DNA of 64,000 nt from Pochonia chlamydosporia 170. Taxonomy: Eukaryota > Ascomycota > Sordariomycetes > Hypocreales > Clavicipitaceae. Each line of letters begins with the position of its first letter. The stretch's first letter is position 1. The position numbers and the translations under genes were made by a program. The notes under the pieces are model-generated. The model did not search any database and was not told the DNA's origin. It worked only from the letters and a program-made list of their open reading frames with translations. Where the stretch lies: positions 3,534,001 through 3,598,000 of the forward strand of contig NC_035791.1 of assembly GCF_001653235.2 (NCBI RefSeq), in the 5' to 3' direction. Positions 49,690 through 59,299 of the stretch are shown here, in pieces.

Positions 49690-51303
49690 ATGCGCCTCAT
49701 CAATCTCAAAACCCTGGGCCTTGAAACGTTCCTAGCCCAACCCCCTCCCTATGTCATTCTCTCACACACCTGGGGCCTAGACGAGCTAACCCTCCAAGAA
49801 TTCAACGGCCTCGAATCTCGACAAAGCGCAGGACTCACCAAGATTCTAAACTTTTGCAAAACCATCCAATCGCAACTCTCTCTCTCGGTGGAGCACTGCT
49901 GGATCGACACATGCTGCATCGACAAAACCAGCAGCGCAGAGCTCTCCGAGGCCATCAACTCCATGTTCCGGTGGTATCGCCAGTCACACTGCTGCTACGC
50001 CTTCCTAAGTGACGTGGAGTATGACACCGCGGACGACACTCTTGGCAGCGATTTCGAAAAATCGCGCTGGTTCACAAGAGGCTTCACGCTGCAGGAGTTG
50101 CTTGCACCCCTTGACGTCTTCTTCTTTGACGTCAACTGGCGGTACATCGGGAGCAAGGCGTCCCTTACGGAGAGAATATCCGCGATAACACGCATACCGC
50201 AACATATGCTGCGTGATAGAACGTTTGAACTTGCTAGCGTGGCGCAAAAGATGTCATGGGCGGCCAAGAGGCAAACTACGCGGCCTGAGGATGTCGCGTA
50301 CTGCCTTTTGGGAATCTTTGGCGTGAATATGCCGTTGCTGTATGGCGAGGGGAGTAAGGCGTTTACACGGCTTCAGGAGGAGATTCTAAAGGGCTCTGAA
50401 GACCAGTCTATATTTGCGTGGGACGCTTTCAAAATGATGTTCTCTCAGCTGGAGAGCGTGGGAGCTCTCGCCCCGTCGCCAGAGTACTTTGAGAGGAGTG
50501 GAAATATTTCTGCGCTGCCGTTCCCCGTAGGCGGCGAGGCATCTACATCCAGCAAGGGCATCAGTATACGACTACCTCTTGAACAGGGGGATTCATCGGA
50601 TCTTGCTTTGCTGTCCTGTTTGTTTGATGGGGACTTGGGTTCCAGGGTGGCCATTTCGGTGCGCCAAGATCCCTCTGATGAGACGTTTTACGCGCGTGAG
50701 GCACTGGCGTTGAAACGAGTCAACGTCTCGTCGCCGGATAAGTTGATCGCATCTACGAAACGAATCACGTTAGGTCGAGGAAATAGATTTATCTATCCTA
50801 GTTCCAGCGGTCTGCGATGCTTGATCCGCTACTCGCCTGGTGGTACAAGCGGCTGGCGTTGGAAGAGTTCACAGCCCGAGGGTATGTCGTGGATTCATGC
50901 CAGGGAGTCGCAGTCGCTTAGTTTAGATGTACCGCGATCGTCGACTTCATTGTTTGATGCACTCCAGGTTACGCATGTTTTTGAACGTCATGTGCCGCCG
51001 TTGCAGGGAGTGTGTGTTGGCCTGGAGCTGTGCTTGAAGGGGTGGCAGCCTGATGAGAGCTGGGTGAATTTGGTGGATCTAAAATCTGAGAAGGCGGAAG
51101 GGGATTCTTTGCAAGGAGATGCGGATGATTATTATAGTGTTTTGAGAGTGAGTGCTTCGAGTGCGAGTCTTGATTGGGGGGATATCAGTCTTACGGCGAG
51201 GGTTGAGCATTTTTATGCGTATGACGCGCCGATGGTGATGGTGACGCTGGAAGAGACTTGGCCGGTAGAAGATGAGGCTATGCAAACCAGTGATTTATCG
51301 TAG
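49690..51303 (+). CDS. HET-domain (heterokaryon incompatibility) protein
   Basis: HET domains trigger cell death on fusion of unlike strains in known cases; here the role is inferred. A single exon encodes 537 aa. The domain starts at once: MRLINLKTLGLETF, then YVILSHTWG, CWIDTCCIDKTSSAELSEAI, NSMFRWYRQSHCCYAFLSDV, SRWFTRGFTLQELLAP, and RPEDVAYCLLGIFGVNMPLLYGEG with KAFTRLQEEILK closing it at about residue 240. These are the classic HET blocks, intact. The remaining 300 residues match nothing I know and show no WD40, ankyrin or NACHT signature. The frame is complete with no stop or frameshift, unlike the HET-like remnant at 53549-54157. Confidence 0.93.
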   Translation: MRLINLKTLGLETFLAQPPPYVILSHTWGLDELTLQEFNGLESRQSAGLTKILNFCKTIQSQLSLSVEHCWIDTCCIDKTSSAELSEAINSMFRWYRQSHCCYAFLSDVEYDTADDTLGSDFEKSRWFTRGFTLQELLAPLDVFFFDVNWRYIGSKASLTERISAITRIPQHMLRDRTFELASVAQKMSWAAKRQTTRPEDVAYCLLGIFGVNMPLLYGEGSKAFTRLQEEILKGSEDQSIFAWDAFKMMFSQLESVGALAPSPEYFERSGNISALPFPVGGEASTSSKGISIRLPLEQGDSSDLALLSCLFDGDLGSRVAISVRQDPSDETFYAREALALKRVNVSSPDKLIASTKRITLGRGNRFIYPSSSGLRCLIRYSPGGTSGWRWKSSQPEGMSWIHARESQSLSLDVPRSSTSLFDALQVTHVFERHVPPLQGVCVGLELCLKGWQPDESWVNLVDLKSEKAEGDSLQGDADDYYSVLRVSASSASLDWGDISLTARVEHFYAYDAPMVMVTLEETWPVEDEAMQTSDLS

Positions 51304-51640
51304 CTGTTGTGAGGTGTGATTGTTGGTTTTAGACTTGATATGGAGTTTGGAGTTCAAAGTGTAGGGTGGCGATAAACTGGAGGTAACTTTTTGCCTTTTA
51401 CTGTTCCAAACAGAATATTGCACAGGCCAGTGAGGCATTCAGTAATCTCTGGGGCCAGCTGACTCTGATGTCTTTCACCAATAGAAAATACATGGCGATT
51501 GACGGCTTTCATGGCCGGGCTGTCTACACTCTTCACTGTTGTGCAAAAAAAAAAGACCAAGAATTTTTGTGCGTAGACGGAACTCCATGTCACCAAAAAG
51601 AAAATTGGGTCGTCGATTCCACGGCCAAAAAAAGAAAGCG
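51304..51640. other. Spacer between HET gene and tRNA-Val
   Basis: Contains the HET 3' flank and the poly-T (minus strand) tract that ends the tRNA transcript. No gene seen. Confidence 0.5.
51627..51633 (-). terminator. Pol III terminator of tRNA-Val
   Basis: Seven T residues on the minus strand, 8 bases past the mature 3' end of the tRNA; a second shorter T run precedes it. Confidence 0.7.
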
Positions 51641-51714
51641 TGGTTTCGCCCGGGCTCGAACCGGGGACCTTCTCGGTGTTAGCGAGAAATCATGACCAAC
51701 TAGACCACGAAACC
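51641..51714 (-). tRNA. tRNA-Val (AAC)
   Basis: The 74-nt minus-strand segment folds as a tRNA: acceptor stem GGTTTCG pairing with CGAAACC, D arm with GGTCTAGTTGGTC, anticodon stem TCTCG/CGAGA around loop CTAACAC (anticodon AAC), and T arm with GGTTCGAGCC. No intron is present. The discriminator base is A. Confidence 0.93.
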
Positions 51715-52358
51715 GTGACTCGCTTTGCTTGAATCGTTGGAAGGTGCAGTCATAATTGTAACTATGAGGCTTTGGACGTAATAGAAAAATGAAGTCGATT
51801 TCTTCAACGTATTTGCTGTAGACATCACTAGACAAAGCATAGTGGCTGGACGACCGGTTGGTGAACTCGTGGAATACTTGCATTAGGTTTCGACAATTAA
51901 CCCCTTGTGTCGAACTTACTTTACTCGCCTCACATTGACAAGTTGCTCGTACTCCTCGGCTTGCTGTAGATCAAAGTCTCAGATCCAACCCAGACCAGAG
52001 CAAGCCACCAACCGGCAATAAGACGTCATCACAACCGCCGCTTATTCCCGACATGCACAGGAATGGAGCTTTCTGAATGGTCTATGCCGAGAACTGTAAC
52101 CAAAGTTGGGAGCATTTATTTTTACATAATGCTACACTGAAGAGCTGATGCTAATGGCTCATGGCACGAAGCGGACGTTTCGCCCCGGGACATGTTATTC
52201 GCCAAGGAATGTAGATCTTAGATGTAAGTTAGTCTATGCGGAGACCTCAGCCAATTCTGCCTTTTGGTAAGTATGGAAACTAGTTGGAATCTACTGAGAC
52301 AAGTGCTTCGCTAGCACTTTAGTTCTTGACGACGGCTTCCTTTGCACCACGGAAGCAC

Positions 52359-52399
52359 ATAATACGGCGGTATAATTGAACCGATGATCGTCGTATTAT
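52359..52399. repeat. Imperfect palindrome, 11-bp arms
   Basis: ATAATACGGCG (52359-52369) and CGTCGTATTAT (52389-52399) are inverted with one mismatch, spaced by 19 bases. It lies about 200 bp upstream of the secreted-protein ATG, so it could be a regulator site; that is inference. Confidence 0.6.
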
Positions 52400-52513
52400 C
52401 AGAAACAATGGCTCTCCTCTGACAATACGCACGTCTGTATGAAGAAGTGTTCCGTAGACGAATGAGGTACTATATCTCTAGTTCAACTGTAAACCAACTA
52501 GCAATTGAAACAG

Positions 52514-52520
52514 TATAAAT
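52514..52520 (+). promoter_or_regulatory. TATA box of the secreted Cys-rich gene
   Basis: TATAAAT, 74-80 bp upstream of the ATG at 52594. Confidence 0.6.
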
Positions 52521-52593
52521 GAGACAACGTACCCTTCTTCACTGCCCAAGAATTCAATGAACCATAGTCTCAATCCTTCACTACTAGATCATC

Positions 52594-53142
52594 ATGCAAC
52601 TCAGCCGTCTGTTCGCAACTGCCATCACCATACTTGGCGTCCAAGCCAAACTTCAATCAAAAGAGGACTATCTGAAGAACATCGCCCCCAGTGAACTAGA
52701 TCGACTCTCCAAATATGAAGCCTCCCACAAAGACTTGAACCTTTCTCAAAAGGCAGCTCTCAACCTCATCAAGTCTGCCGTCACCAACTTTGCCACCGAC
52801 GAGCAAGACTCCACAGAGAAGGTTTGCAACGTCGCCTTTGGTGAAGCAGAGTGCAAGAGCATTCTCTTTGGTGGCCAGCCCTCCGCGAGTACATCTAGTA
52901 CTCGTCGGAGTGGGTTGAAGAAACGGGTGGGCAGTTGCACATGCACTGTTTCTAGTGATTACTGCGGTAATGGCCTCGTCTGCAAGAACTTGCCTGGGGA
53001 ATGTGCACCAGCTGGTGCGAATGGACGTGAGTTTCCTAAGGTTCGGAATTCGCGCTTTGACTTGATGCTAATGAGATTGTTGGTAGTTGGATGTGGCTTC
53101 TTGCTTGTGCATATCTGCGACGGCATGTGCCATCCTCCCTAA
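52594..53142 (+). CDS. Small secreted Cys-rich protein
   Basis: Exons 52594-53026 and 53087-53142 (GTGAGT donor, GCTAATG branch, GTAG acceptor) give 162 aa. Residues 1-18 (MQLSRLFATAITILGVQA) form a signal peptide. Residues about 19-105 are helical and charged with few Cys (LQSKEDYLKNIAPSELDRLS). After a Ser/Arg-rich linker with a possible Kex2-type site (LKKR), the C-terminal domain begins: CTCTVSSDYCGNGLVCKNLPGEC, and the second exon adds LGCGFLLVHICDGMCHPP. The pro-region plus Cys-rich mature domain looks like a fungal effector or antimicrobial-type precursor. I cannot name the family. Without the splice the reading frame would run on with unrelated residues. Confidence 0.78.
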   Translation: MQLSRLFATAITILGVQAKLQSKEDYLKNIAPSELDRLSKYEASHKDLNLSQKAALNLIKSAVTNFATDEQDSTEKVCNVAFGEAECKSILFGGQPSASTSSTRRSGLKKRVGSCTCTVSSDYCGNGLVCKNLPGECAPAGANGREFPKVRNSRFDLMLMRLLVVGCGFLLVHICDGMCHPP

Positions 53143-53548
53143 ATCCGGGTATATTTGAACATCGTGTAAGGGTTTTAGGATAGCGGACAGAGGGGCTGGA
53201 TTGAAAGGTAGGAAACTGTTTCATGCAGTAGTAAGCAGTATATACAAGAAGCTGTCTCGCGAGTTTGACGCGACTTTTGTTTAACTTTGCAGAGCTCATG
53301 GTAATATATACAATGTTAAACTAGTCTTTAAATAACCAAGTGCGGTCGGTGTGCTCAAGGGCATATCATTATGATGAAAGTTACCGACAAGGCTATGGTG
53401 CCCATCCGTAAACCATAACAGTAGAAAAAAGAACGATTCACCTTTACTTATACGTACTATTCCTTTCTATTTACCTTCTATCATCTCATAAAAACCCCTA
53501 TATATATCCTAATGCAGCTGAAAACCCAACTCGCCAACTCAGGCAAAC
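53143..53548. other. Spacer between secreted gene and HET-like remnant
   Basis: 3' flanks of two converging units; AT-rich with TATATATAT at about 53499-53507. No gene seen. Confidence 0.5.
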
Positions 53549-54157
53549 TCAACCTCCCTTGCTCATTGAGTAATAAACATAGCACTCGGTGACCGGAATC
53601 AAAGCCTTATATCTCTCCACACTCCTCTGTAGAGCAAGTGGTGCCGGTCCGCCCTGCTCTATAGCCACAACATCACCCAGCATTGTCCTGTTCGGCACAA
53701 CGCCAACGTAGCCCGACTCCCTTTTCCATGAATGAAGAGTATCGCCAAGGCAGCCATTTAGCACGCGGCTCGTTTGCAGAAAGTGCCACCGTGGGCGACC
53801 AGGATACAGACGGAGCATCAAGCTACGTATTCTTTTTGCATCACCCGTTGATCACTCATATACCCCCTGCTCCTTGAAAGCTGTATTTATGCTCTCCTGA
53901 CGCAAAACGCTTATAAGTGCGGAAGGACGTGCAAGATGCTTAGGGCCCTCAATCCCACGGGCATCCGGAATAAGAGTCGCAAGTTCGTTCGGCGGCTGCT
54001 GGGCTGCGGCAAACTCTACGGTCATCAGCATAACAATAAAATTCTCCGTAGATGATAAATAAACTTGGCCAGGAACAACGCTACCAATAGTTTCGGCACC
54101 TGCGATATTCAACACGGGCGTCTGCGAAATGTAGGATCCAAACCTAACCCGTATCCC
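53549..54157 (-). pseudogene. HET-like C-terminal fragment with in-frame stop
   Basis: One minus-strand frame is open from 54157 to 53549 except for a single TGA at 53852-53854. The part after the stop (SGYVGVVPNRTMLGDVVAIE, then CYVYYSMSKGG) follows the pattern of the C-terminal tail of many HET proteins (GYxGxxP, GDVVxxxxGGxxP, CYVxxxM). The part before it (SVVPGQVYLSSTENFIVML; FAAAQQPPNELATL) is of unknown type. I found no HET domain upstream; the frame is closed by TAG at 54158-54160. No intron of plausible size and phase removes the TGA. It is most likely a truncated, broken relative of HET genes such as the intact one at 49690. Confidence 0.55.
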
Positions 54158-55020
54158 CTACCGTTTGGTATTGCATCCATATATCCATGCAATTGAAGGC
54201 ACTGTTATATACAATTATTTGGCAATACTGCCAGCCTTGGGTGTGAATTTGTTCAGAGTGAAATATCTAAGTACAAAGGTTGTACTTAACCGCATAACAA
54301 CTAGCAAAATGAATACATCTCCTCCCGTAAAACAAAACGCTTAGCCTATGATACTGTACATCATCCAGTCCAGCGTGTTAAACTAAGATATGGAAGGGCA
54401 TTTAACAAAAACAGACTCCTGGCTCCTGCCCCAGATTGCCGTTTCACTAGTCAGCACTAACACCGGATTAAGTTGCATCACAAGCATACATTATCCGGAG
54501 AGATCGGCACTCGTCCAGGGGCCAAACCAGAGCGAGTCTCGTCAAAACGGCAACTAGAATGGTTTTCCATCCGTCCTTCCCAGTGGCTTTGCTCCAAGGA
54601 ATCAAGCACTAATTCGGACCGAATGTTGGAGATTGCAGATCATCGCCGGCAAGCCTGCCATTTCCTTTTGCCCCATCGATCATGCCATCTCATTCAAGGA
54701 CCAATTAACAGGGTTCGCGACCTGGATTAGAACCTTCGCGGAACGTCGCTCAGATCGACAGGGCTATTCAAGGGTCGTCATTGTTGGAAAATTGAAGCCG
54801 AACTGGTGAGCTTTTCGGGATCGGCGGACGGTGCATTGGAGTTGCGTAGGAATGGGATGAATTGGGAAAGTCGTCGTATAGATGGCTGAGTGGTTGTTCT
54901 GAATACAATGTAACTCTTGAGAATATCAAGATGTATAAATGTGTATCGCCACTGACTCTAGAAAACGTGCTAGCTTGATCAAAAAGATCAAACCGAGTAC
55001 ACGGCATCAACGCAACCAAC
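54158..55020. other. Intergenic region before the GH5 gene
   Basis: No gene seen. A TATA box for the GH5 gene is at 54934-54940. Confidence 0.5.
54934..54940 (+). promoter_or_regulatory. TATA box of the GH5 gene
   Basis: TATAAAT, about 81-87 bp upstream of the ATG at 55021. Confidence 0.6.
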
Positions 55021-56392
55021 ATGCGGTCCGCTCTCAGTTTATCAGTATTGCTGGCCACGGCCAGTGCCTGGACCCCTGAAACCAGAGCCAAATGCACGTT
55101 TACTCCATTTCCAAACACCACGAAATTCTTGAACTAACACCGATACAGTTGGCGCTGGCAATCAAGCCCGTACTTGGATCCCAGGCAACGCCAAAATTCG
55201 AGGCGTTAACCTCGGCTCCCAGTTCATCATCGAGCCATGGATGGCCCAAGATGAATTCAGCAGCATGGGCTGCGGAGGCCTCAACGACGAGTGGCAGTGT
55301 GTCGAGCACCTCGGACAGGACGCTGCTGACCAGGCATTCAAGAAGCACTGGGACACGTGGACGACCCAAGACGACATCAAGCAGATTGCGAGCCTTGGGC
55401 TAAACACTATTCGAATTCCGGTCGGTTTCTGGCTCAAAGAGGACCTTGTCAAGGATGGGGAGCATTACCCTCGGGGAGGTGTCGAATATCTCGATAGGCT
55501 GGTTGGTTGGTGCAAAGACAACAATATCTATGTTATCATGGACTTGCACGGTGGTCCTGGATCACAATTTCCCAACCAGCAGTATACTGGCCACGTATGT
55601 ACCATCTACACGGGTTGAAAGAAGGAGATATTAACGCTCGGTAGGGTGTTTCAGAGGCTGGTTTCTACAACCAAGACAACTATGAGCGAGCGGCGAAGTT
55701 CCTTGAGTGGATGGCCGAGAGAATCCATACCAACGAGACGTACAAGACTGTCGGGATGCTGGAAGTCCTCAACGAGCCTGTTCATGCGGGCGATCATGCG
55801 AGTGAAGCTGCTGACATGATTCACACGTTTTACCCTCTTGCTTGGAACCGTATCCGTGATCGTGAGAGTAAGCTTGGAATCAAGGACGAAGACCGCCTTC
55901 ACATCCAGTTCATGGTTAGTTACTTGTAAGAATCGCTCGGGATGGTACTAACAACCGCAGGGCAATGCTTGGGGTTCTGGTGATCCTACGTCCGCTCTAC
56001 CCAGCACCGATTTCGCCGCCTTTGACGACCACCGCTACTACAAATGGGATGGTTCCGTGTCCAAGAGTAAGGACGGTTACATCAACGCCGCTTGCAATGA
56101 TAAGCGTGAAGATGGCGTTATTATTGGGGAGTGGTCCATCTCGGTCGCCGATGATGTTGAGTCGAATGATGAGTTTGGCATCCGTGGCCGTACCGACCAG
56201 GCGGATTGGTATAAGAAATTCTGGGCCGCACAAGTTCAGGCGTTTGAAAAGTCGGCGGGATGGGTGTTTTGGACGTGGAAGTGCAACTGGATTGGGGGCT
56301 TCGACGAGTGGCGATGGTGTTATAAGTCGGCTGTTGCGGCTGGTGCTATTCCCAAGGATGCTGGCAGTGCTGGGGACATTCACCCTTGCTGA
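55021..56392 (+). CDS. exgB: GH5 glucan endo-1,6-beta-glucosidase (ExgB-like), secreted
   Basis: Cleaves beta-1,6-glucan of fungal walls. Exons 55021-55093, 55149-55594, 55645-55914 and 55961-56392 give 406 aa. Residues 1-16 (MRSALSLSVLLATASA) form a signal peptide. Family marks: IRGVNLGSQFIIEPWMAQDEF, NDEWQCVEHLGQDAA, NTIRIPVGFWL, YVIMDLHGGPGSQ, the acid/base LEVLNEPV, and nucleophile IIGEWSIS, then WVFWTWKCN. Both catalytic glutamates are present. Intron 1 fits only as a GC-AG intron (GCACGT donor at 55094, CTAAC branch, CAG at 55146-55148): the nearby GT at 55098 puts exon 2 out of frame. Other introns use GTATGT and GTTAGT. The substrate is inferred from resemblance to ExgB-type enzymes. 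Confidence 0.9.
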
Positions 56393-56824
56393 GGTATGTG
56401 TTGAGTTGACATGTGCTGATTCTTTAGATTGTGTATGGTTCCGTTAGATGTTATTGGTACATATTTTGTCATGCTTTCGGTGGTTTGTGCTGTACATCTC
56501 ATCTCCAGCACGGTAGTTGAACAGAATCCGTGAATGAATAAAGACATCAATAACCCATAATTTTCCCATTCTTACAATAATCCTGGACCCGGGTTGGGAG
56601 GTTGCAGCCAAGGTAGACAAATGGTGGTGTTGGACTTTCGTTTGTGTAATTGTAATTGATTCTTATAAGTCTCTTATACCCCCCGTACAGACAGTCTCAA
56701 TCCCATAACGTATACTCACCTGCTCAAATCTGTCATTGCTTGTTGCCATGGTGCTTAATGAAGAGCGAGACTTGACAAACTGCAATGTGGGGAGCTGAAG
56801 ACTAACACAACTCCTCAGCCCATC
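56393..56824. other. Intergenic region GH5/ankyrin gene
   Basis: 3' flank and promoter region; no gene or repeat seen. Confidence 0.5.
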
Positions 56825-58552
56825 ATGTCTCAGCTACCAGGCGACAACCCTTCACCAACTTGGCAATGCAACGGCGATCGTCGCCATGGAACTTCCCTCC
56901 TCATTAACTTCCTTCAACTCAACTTCAAGCCGCAGCACCAGATGGCAAAGTCACTCCAGGTGGTACCCCAAGAAGTTCTCATCGAGATAACTCACTACCT
57001 CGACCGCAGCAGCACATCAGCTCTAGCGAGAACAAACCACAATTTCCACAGCACCATAAACCCAGTGCTGTACAATGGCAACTTCACACTCGACCTCCCA
57101 ATGGACTCGTGCGTCCTCTGGGCAGGCCGAAACGGCCGTCTGGAAACCATTAAGCGCGCCCACTCATACGGAGCAAATCTAGAAGTAACAGGCTCACGCA
57201 ACGACGAAGACTTGTCTCTGGACTGGGCACTTATACCTGGCAGAAGGCGTTTTTTTGCAAGTGGCTTGCACCTCGCCATGCAGAACCAGCAAGACGATGT
57301 GTTCTACTACCTGCTCGGAAATATCTCCAATCTCGACCTACCTGACAGAGACTTTTGTCTCTGCGGCCAGCGGAGGGGTGCTATCGACGGGGAGACGTCT
57401 TATTATCCGTTGCATTATGCCATTAAGCATTGCACAAACCGCCCGGATCTAGCAAAAGCACTCATAAATAGAGGAGCGTATCTCTCTTCCATGGCCTCTC
57501 ATGCTCTGAACGATGCCGTCGAGGCAGGAAGTGCTGATATAGTAGATATGCTACTTCAGCATCACAAGATTAATGCAACAGATGTCAACTTACACGGAGA
57601 AACAGCGCTTCACTACGCAGCCAGGTCCAGTATCGACGAGGCTGCCTGTAGAGCCATGATTCGCAAGTTCGTCGAAGCAGGTGTATCTATAGACGCAAAA
57701 GCTCTAGATGGAACTACAGCCCTCAGCAACGCCTTCGTACACAAAAATCTGACAGCCATCGAGGAACTCCTCGACCACGGCGCCGACCCCAATCTGATGC
57801 CGACAGACACAGAAGGAAGCAGCCCACTGCATCTCATCTTGGAATTCAAACACCGCAATAGCGGCATGGATGCAGAAACATTCAAAAAGCGCCGCTTCCG
57901 CATCATTCAACGGCTAGTCGAGGCTGGCACCGACCTCAACAAGTGTACCGGTAACAATGGCGGTTCCGACGGTCCACCGCTCTGGCTGGCTTGTTCAAGC
58001 TCAGACCGTGATCTCTCCATCGTAAAGTATCTTCTTGGCAATGGCGCGCGGACAGACATTCCCATCATGACTAAGTGGCCTGATAATGACGGGGCGCGGT
58101 CCATCATCGCAGCGTTGTTCGCATCATGCGATCCAGATGGGTTTATGGGCTGTATAGACGAAGATACTGTGAACGGACTACGGGACATGGTGGTTCTCCT
58201 CTTGCAGCATGGAGCTCGTATCGATGAGGTGGAGGACACGGATGGTGGGAAGTGGTACGAATACGCTGATGACGACTGGTATAGTCAGGATGGTAGGAGA
58301 TATGCAGATGGTGACTCGGCGCTGTTGTATGCTTGTAGAGGAGTTGTGCAGCAGGAACCGGCGTGTTTGAAGATGTTGCTGGGGCATGCGACGAGGGAGA
58401 ATGTGTCGCTTGGGCATTTGCGGGAGGCGATGGGGATGGAGTTTTCGGATGAGGAGGAGGAGGAAGACGGTGTGGATGGGGGTGAGGAAGTTCAGCGGAT
58501 GTTGAGAGAGTTTACTGGGAGGGAGTTTCCGGACGCTGATGGAGATGAATGA
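56825..58552 (+). CDS. F-box-like/ankyrin-repeat protein
   Basis: A single exon encodes 575 aa; an ATG at 56942 (MAKSLQVVP) would remove 39 poorly structured residues and is a likely alternative start. Residues about 45-80 (VPQEVLIEITHYLDRSSTSA, then LARTNHNFHSTINPVLY) look like an F-box. Ankyrin repeats follow: GRLETIKRAHSYGANLEV, SGLHLAMQNQQDDVFYYLL, HGETALHYAARSSI, GTTALSNAFVHKNLTAIEEL with LLDHGADPNL, SSPLHLILEF and IVKYLLGNGARTDI. The C-terminus is acidic (SDEEEEEDGVDGGEE). F-box proteins recruit targets to SCF ubiquitin ligases, and such F-box/ankyrin fusions are numerous in filamentous fungi. Target unknown. Confidence 0.85.
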   Translation: MSQLPGDNPSPTWQCNGDRRHGTSLLINFLQLNFKPQHQMAKSLQVVPQEVLIEITHYLDRSSTSALARTNHNFHSTINPVLYNGNFTLDLPMDSCVLWAGRNGRLETIKRAHSYGANLEVTGSRNDEDLSLDWALIPGRRRFFASGLHLAMQNQQDDVFYYLLGNISNLDLPDRDFCLCGQRRGAIDGETSYYPLHYAIKHCTNRPDLAKALINRGAYLSSMASHALNDAVEAGSADIVDMLLQHHKINATDVNLHGETALHYAARSSIDEAACRAMIRKFVEAGVSIDAKALDGTTALSNAFVHKNLTAIEELLDHGADPNLMPTDTEGSSPLHLILEFKHRNSGMDAETFKKRRFRIIQRLVEAGTDLNKCTGNNGGSDGPPLWLACSSSDRDLSIVKYLLGNGARTDIPIMTKWPDNDGARSIIAALFASCDPDGFMGCIDEDTVNGLRDMVVLLLQHGARIDEVEDTDGGKWYEYADDDWYSQDGRRYADGDSALLYACRGVVQQEPACLKMLLGHATRENVSLGHLREAMGMEFSDEEEEEDGVDGGEEVQRMLREFTGREFPDADGDE

Positions 58553-59299
58553 GGTTGATGGTGTGGTGTGGTTGGGAGTCATTAATAACATGGTTTTATA
58601 CTGTTCGCGAAGCTGTTTCAAATACTCGTGAAGAAGATGAATAAAAGTCAAAAGGAAAGCTGTGTACTGGGGACAACGATGAGAGCATATATTGTCACAT
58701 GTAGTTGCTGACTCAATTTAATCAATTTAATCTAAGCTTAATGTCAAGGAGCAGCTCGAATCTCGAATCTCACACCATTCAAATGAATAGGTGTCAGAAG
58801 CCTGAAACCTCCAGACACTTAGATGAGAGCTGAATATTTTCTCTGGTGCGTTCCTCATGCTCCAATTCAAGTTTTTATCATCATGCTAATTTTGAGCAAT
58901 TGTTCACGAACAACACAAATCAAGCCATGTCCATTTCCCCGTTTCAAAGCCATACACTTTGTCACATCCAATGAAATTTACGCCCATCAAGACGACCTGC
59001 TATTTAAGGAAATACCAAACAGGCCATTCCACCTACCACAAAGTACCAGCGTGCATCATCTCCTGAAGCGCGCCCTAGTTGCCTGGATGCGGGGGCAATC
59101 AAGACGAAATCCCCGCCTCATCTTCACGCTGTGACAAGAAGCTGAGAATCCCTGCAGTGGCTTGCGCTTCAGATGGGCGTTATTGTAAGATATAAACTCA
59201 TTTATTCAGCGAGACTTTCTACGAACCACCTTCTTTATTTCCTCTGGTTACCAATTCGAACCTCACATTCCACTCATTGAAACAGAATCAACTTACGCC
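58553..59299. other. Intergenic region ankyrin gene/hydrolase
   Basis: TATAAA at 59191-59196, about 104 bp upstream of the hydrolase ATG, may be its TATA box. The frame at 58823-59134 has no family features. No gene supported. Confidence 0.5.

Larger units (their letters stand above)
51715..52593. other. Intergenic region tRNA-Val/secreted Cys-rich gene
   Basis: Holds the promoter of the next gene, including a palindrome (52359-52399) and a TATA box (52514-52520). No gene seen. Confidence 0.5.

Noticed and set aside
53852..53893. Possible 41-bp intron removing the TGA of the HET-like fragment
   Set aside because: Too short for the introns in this window and the GTATAT donor gives the wrong phase for the downstream frame.
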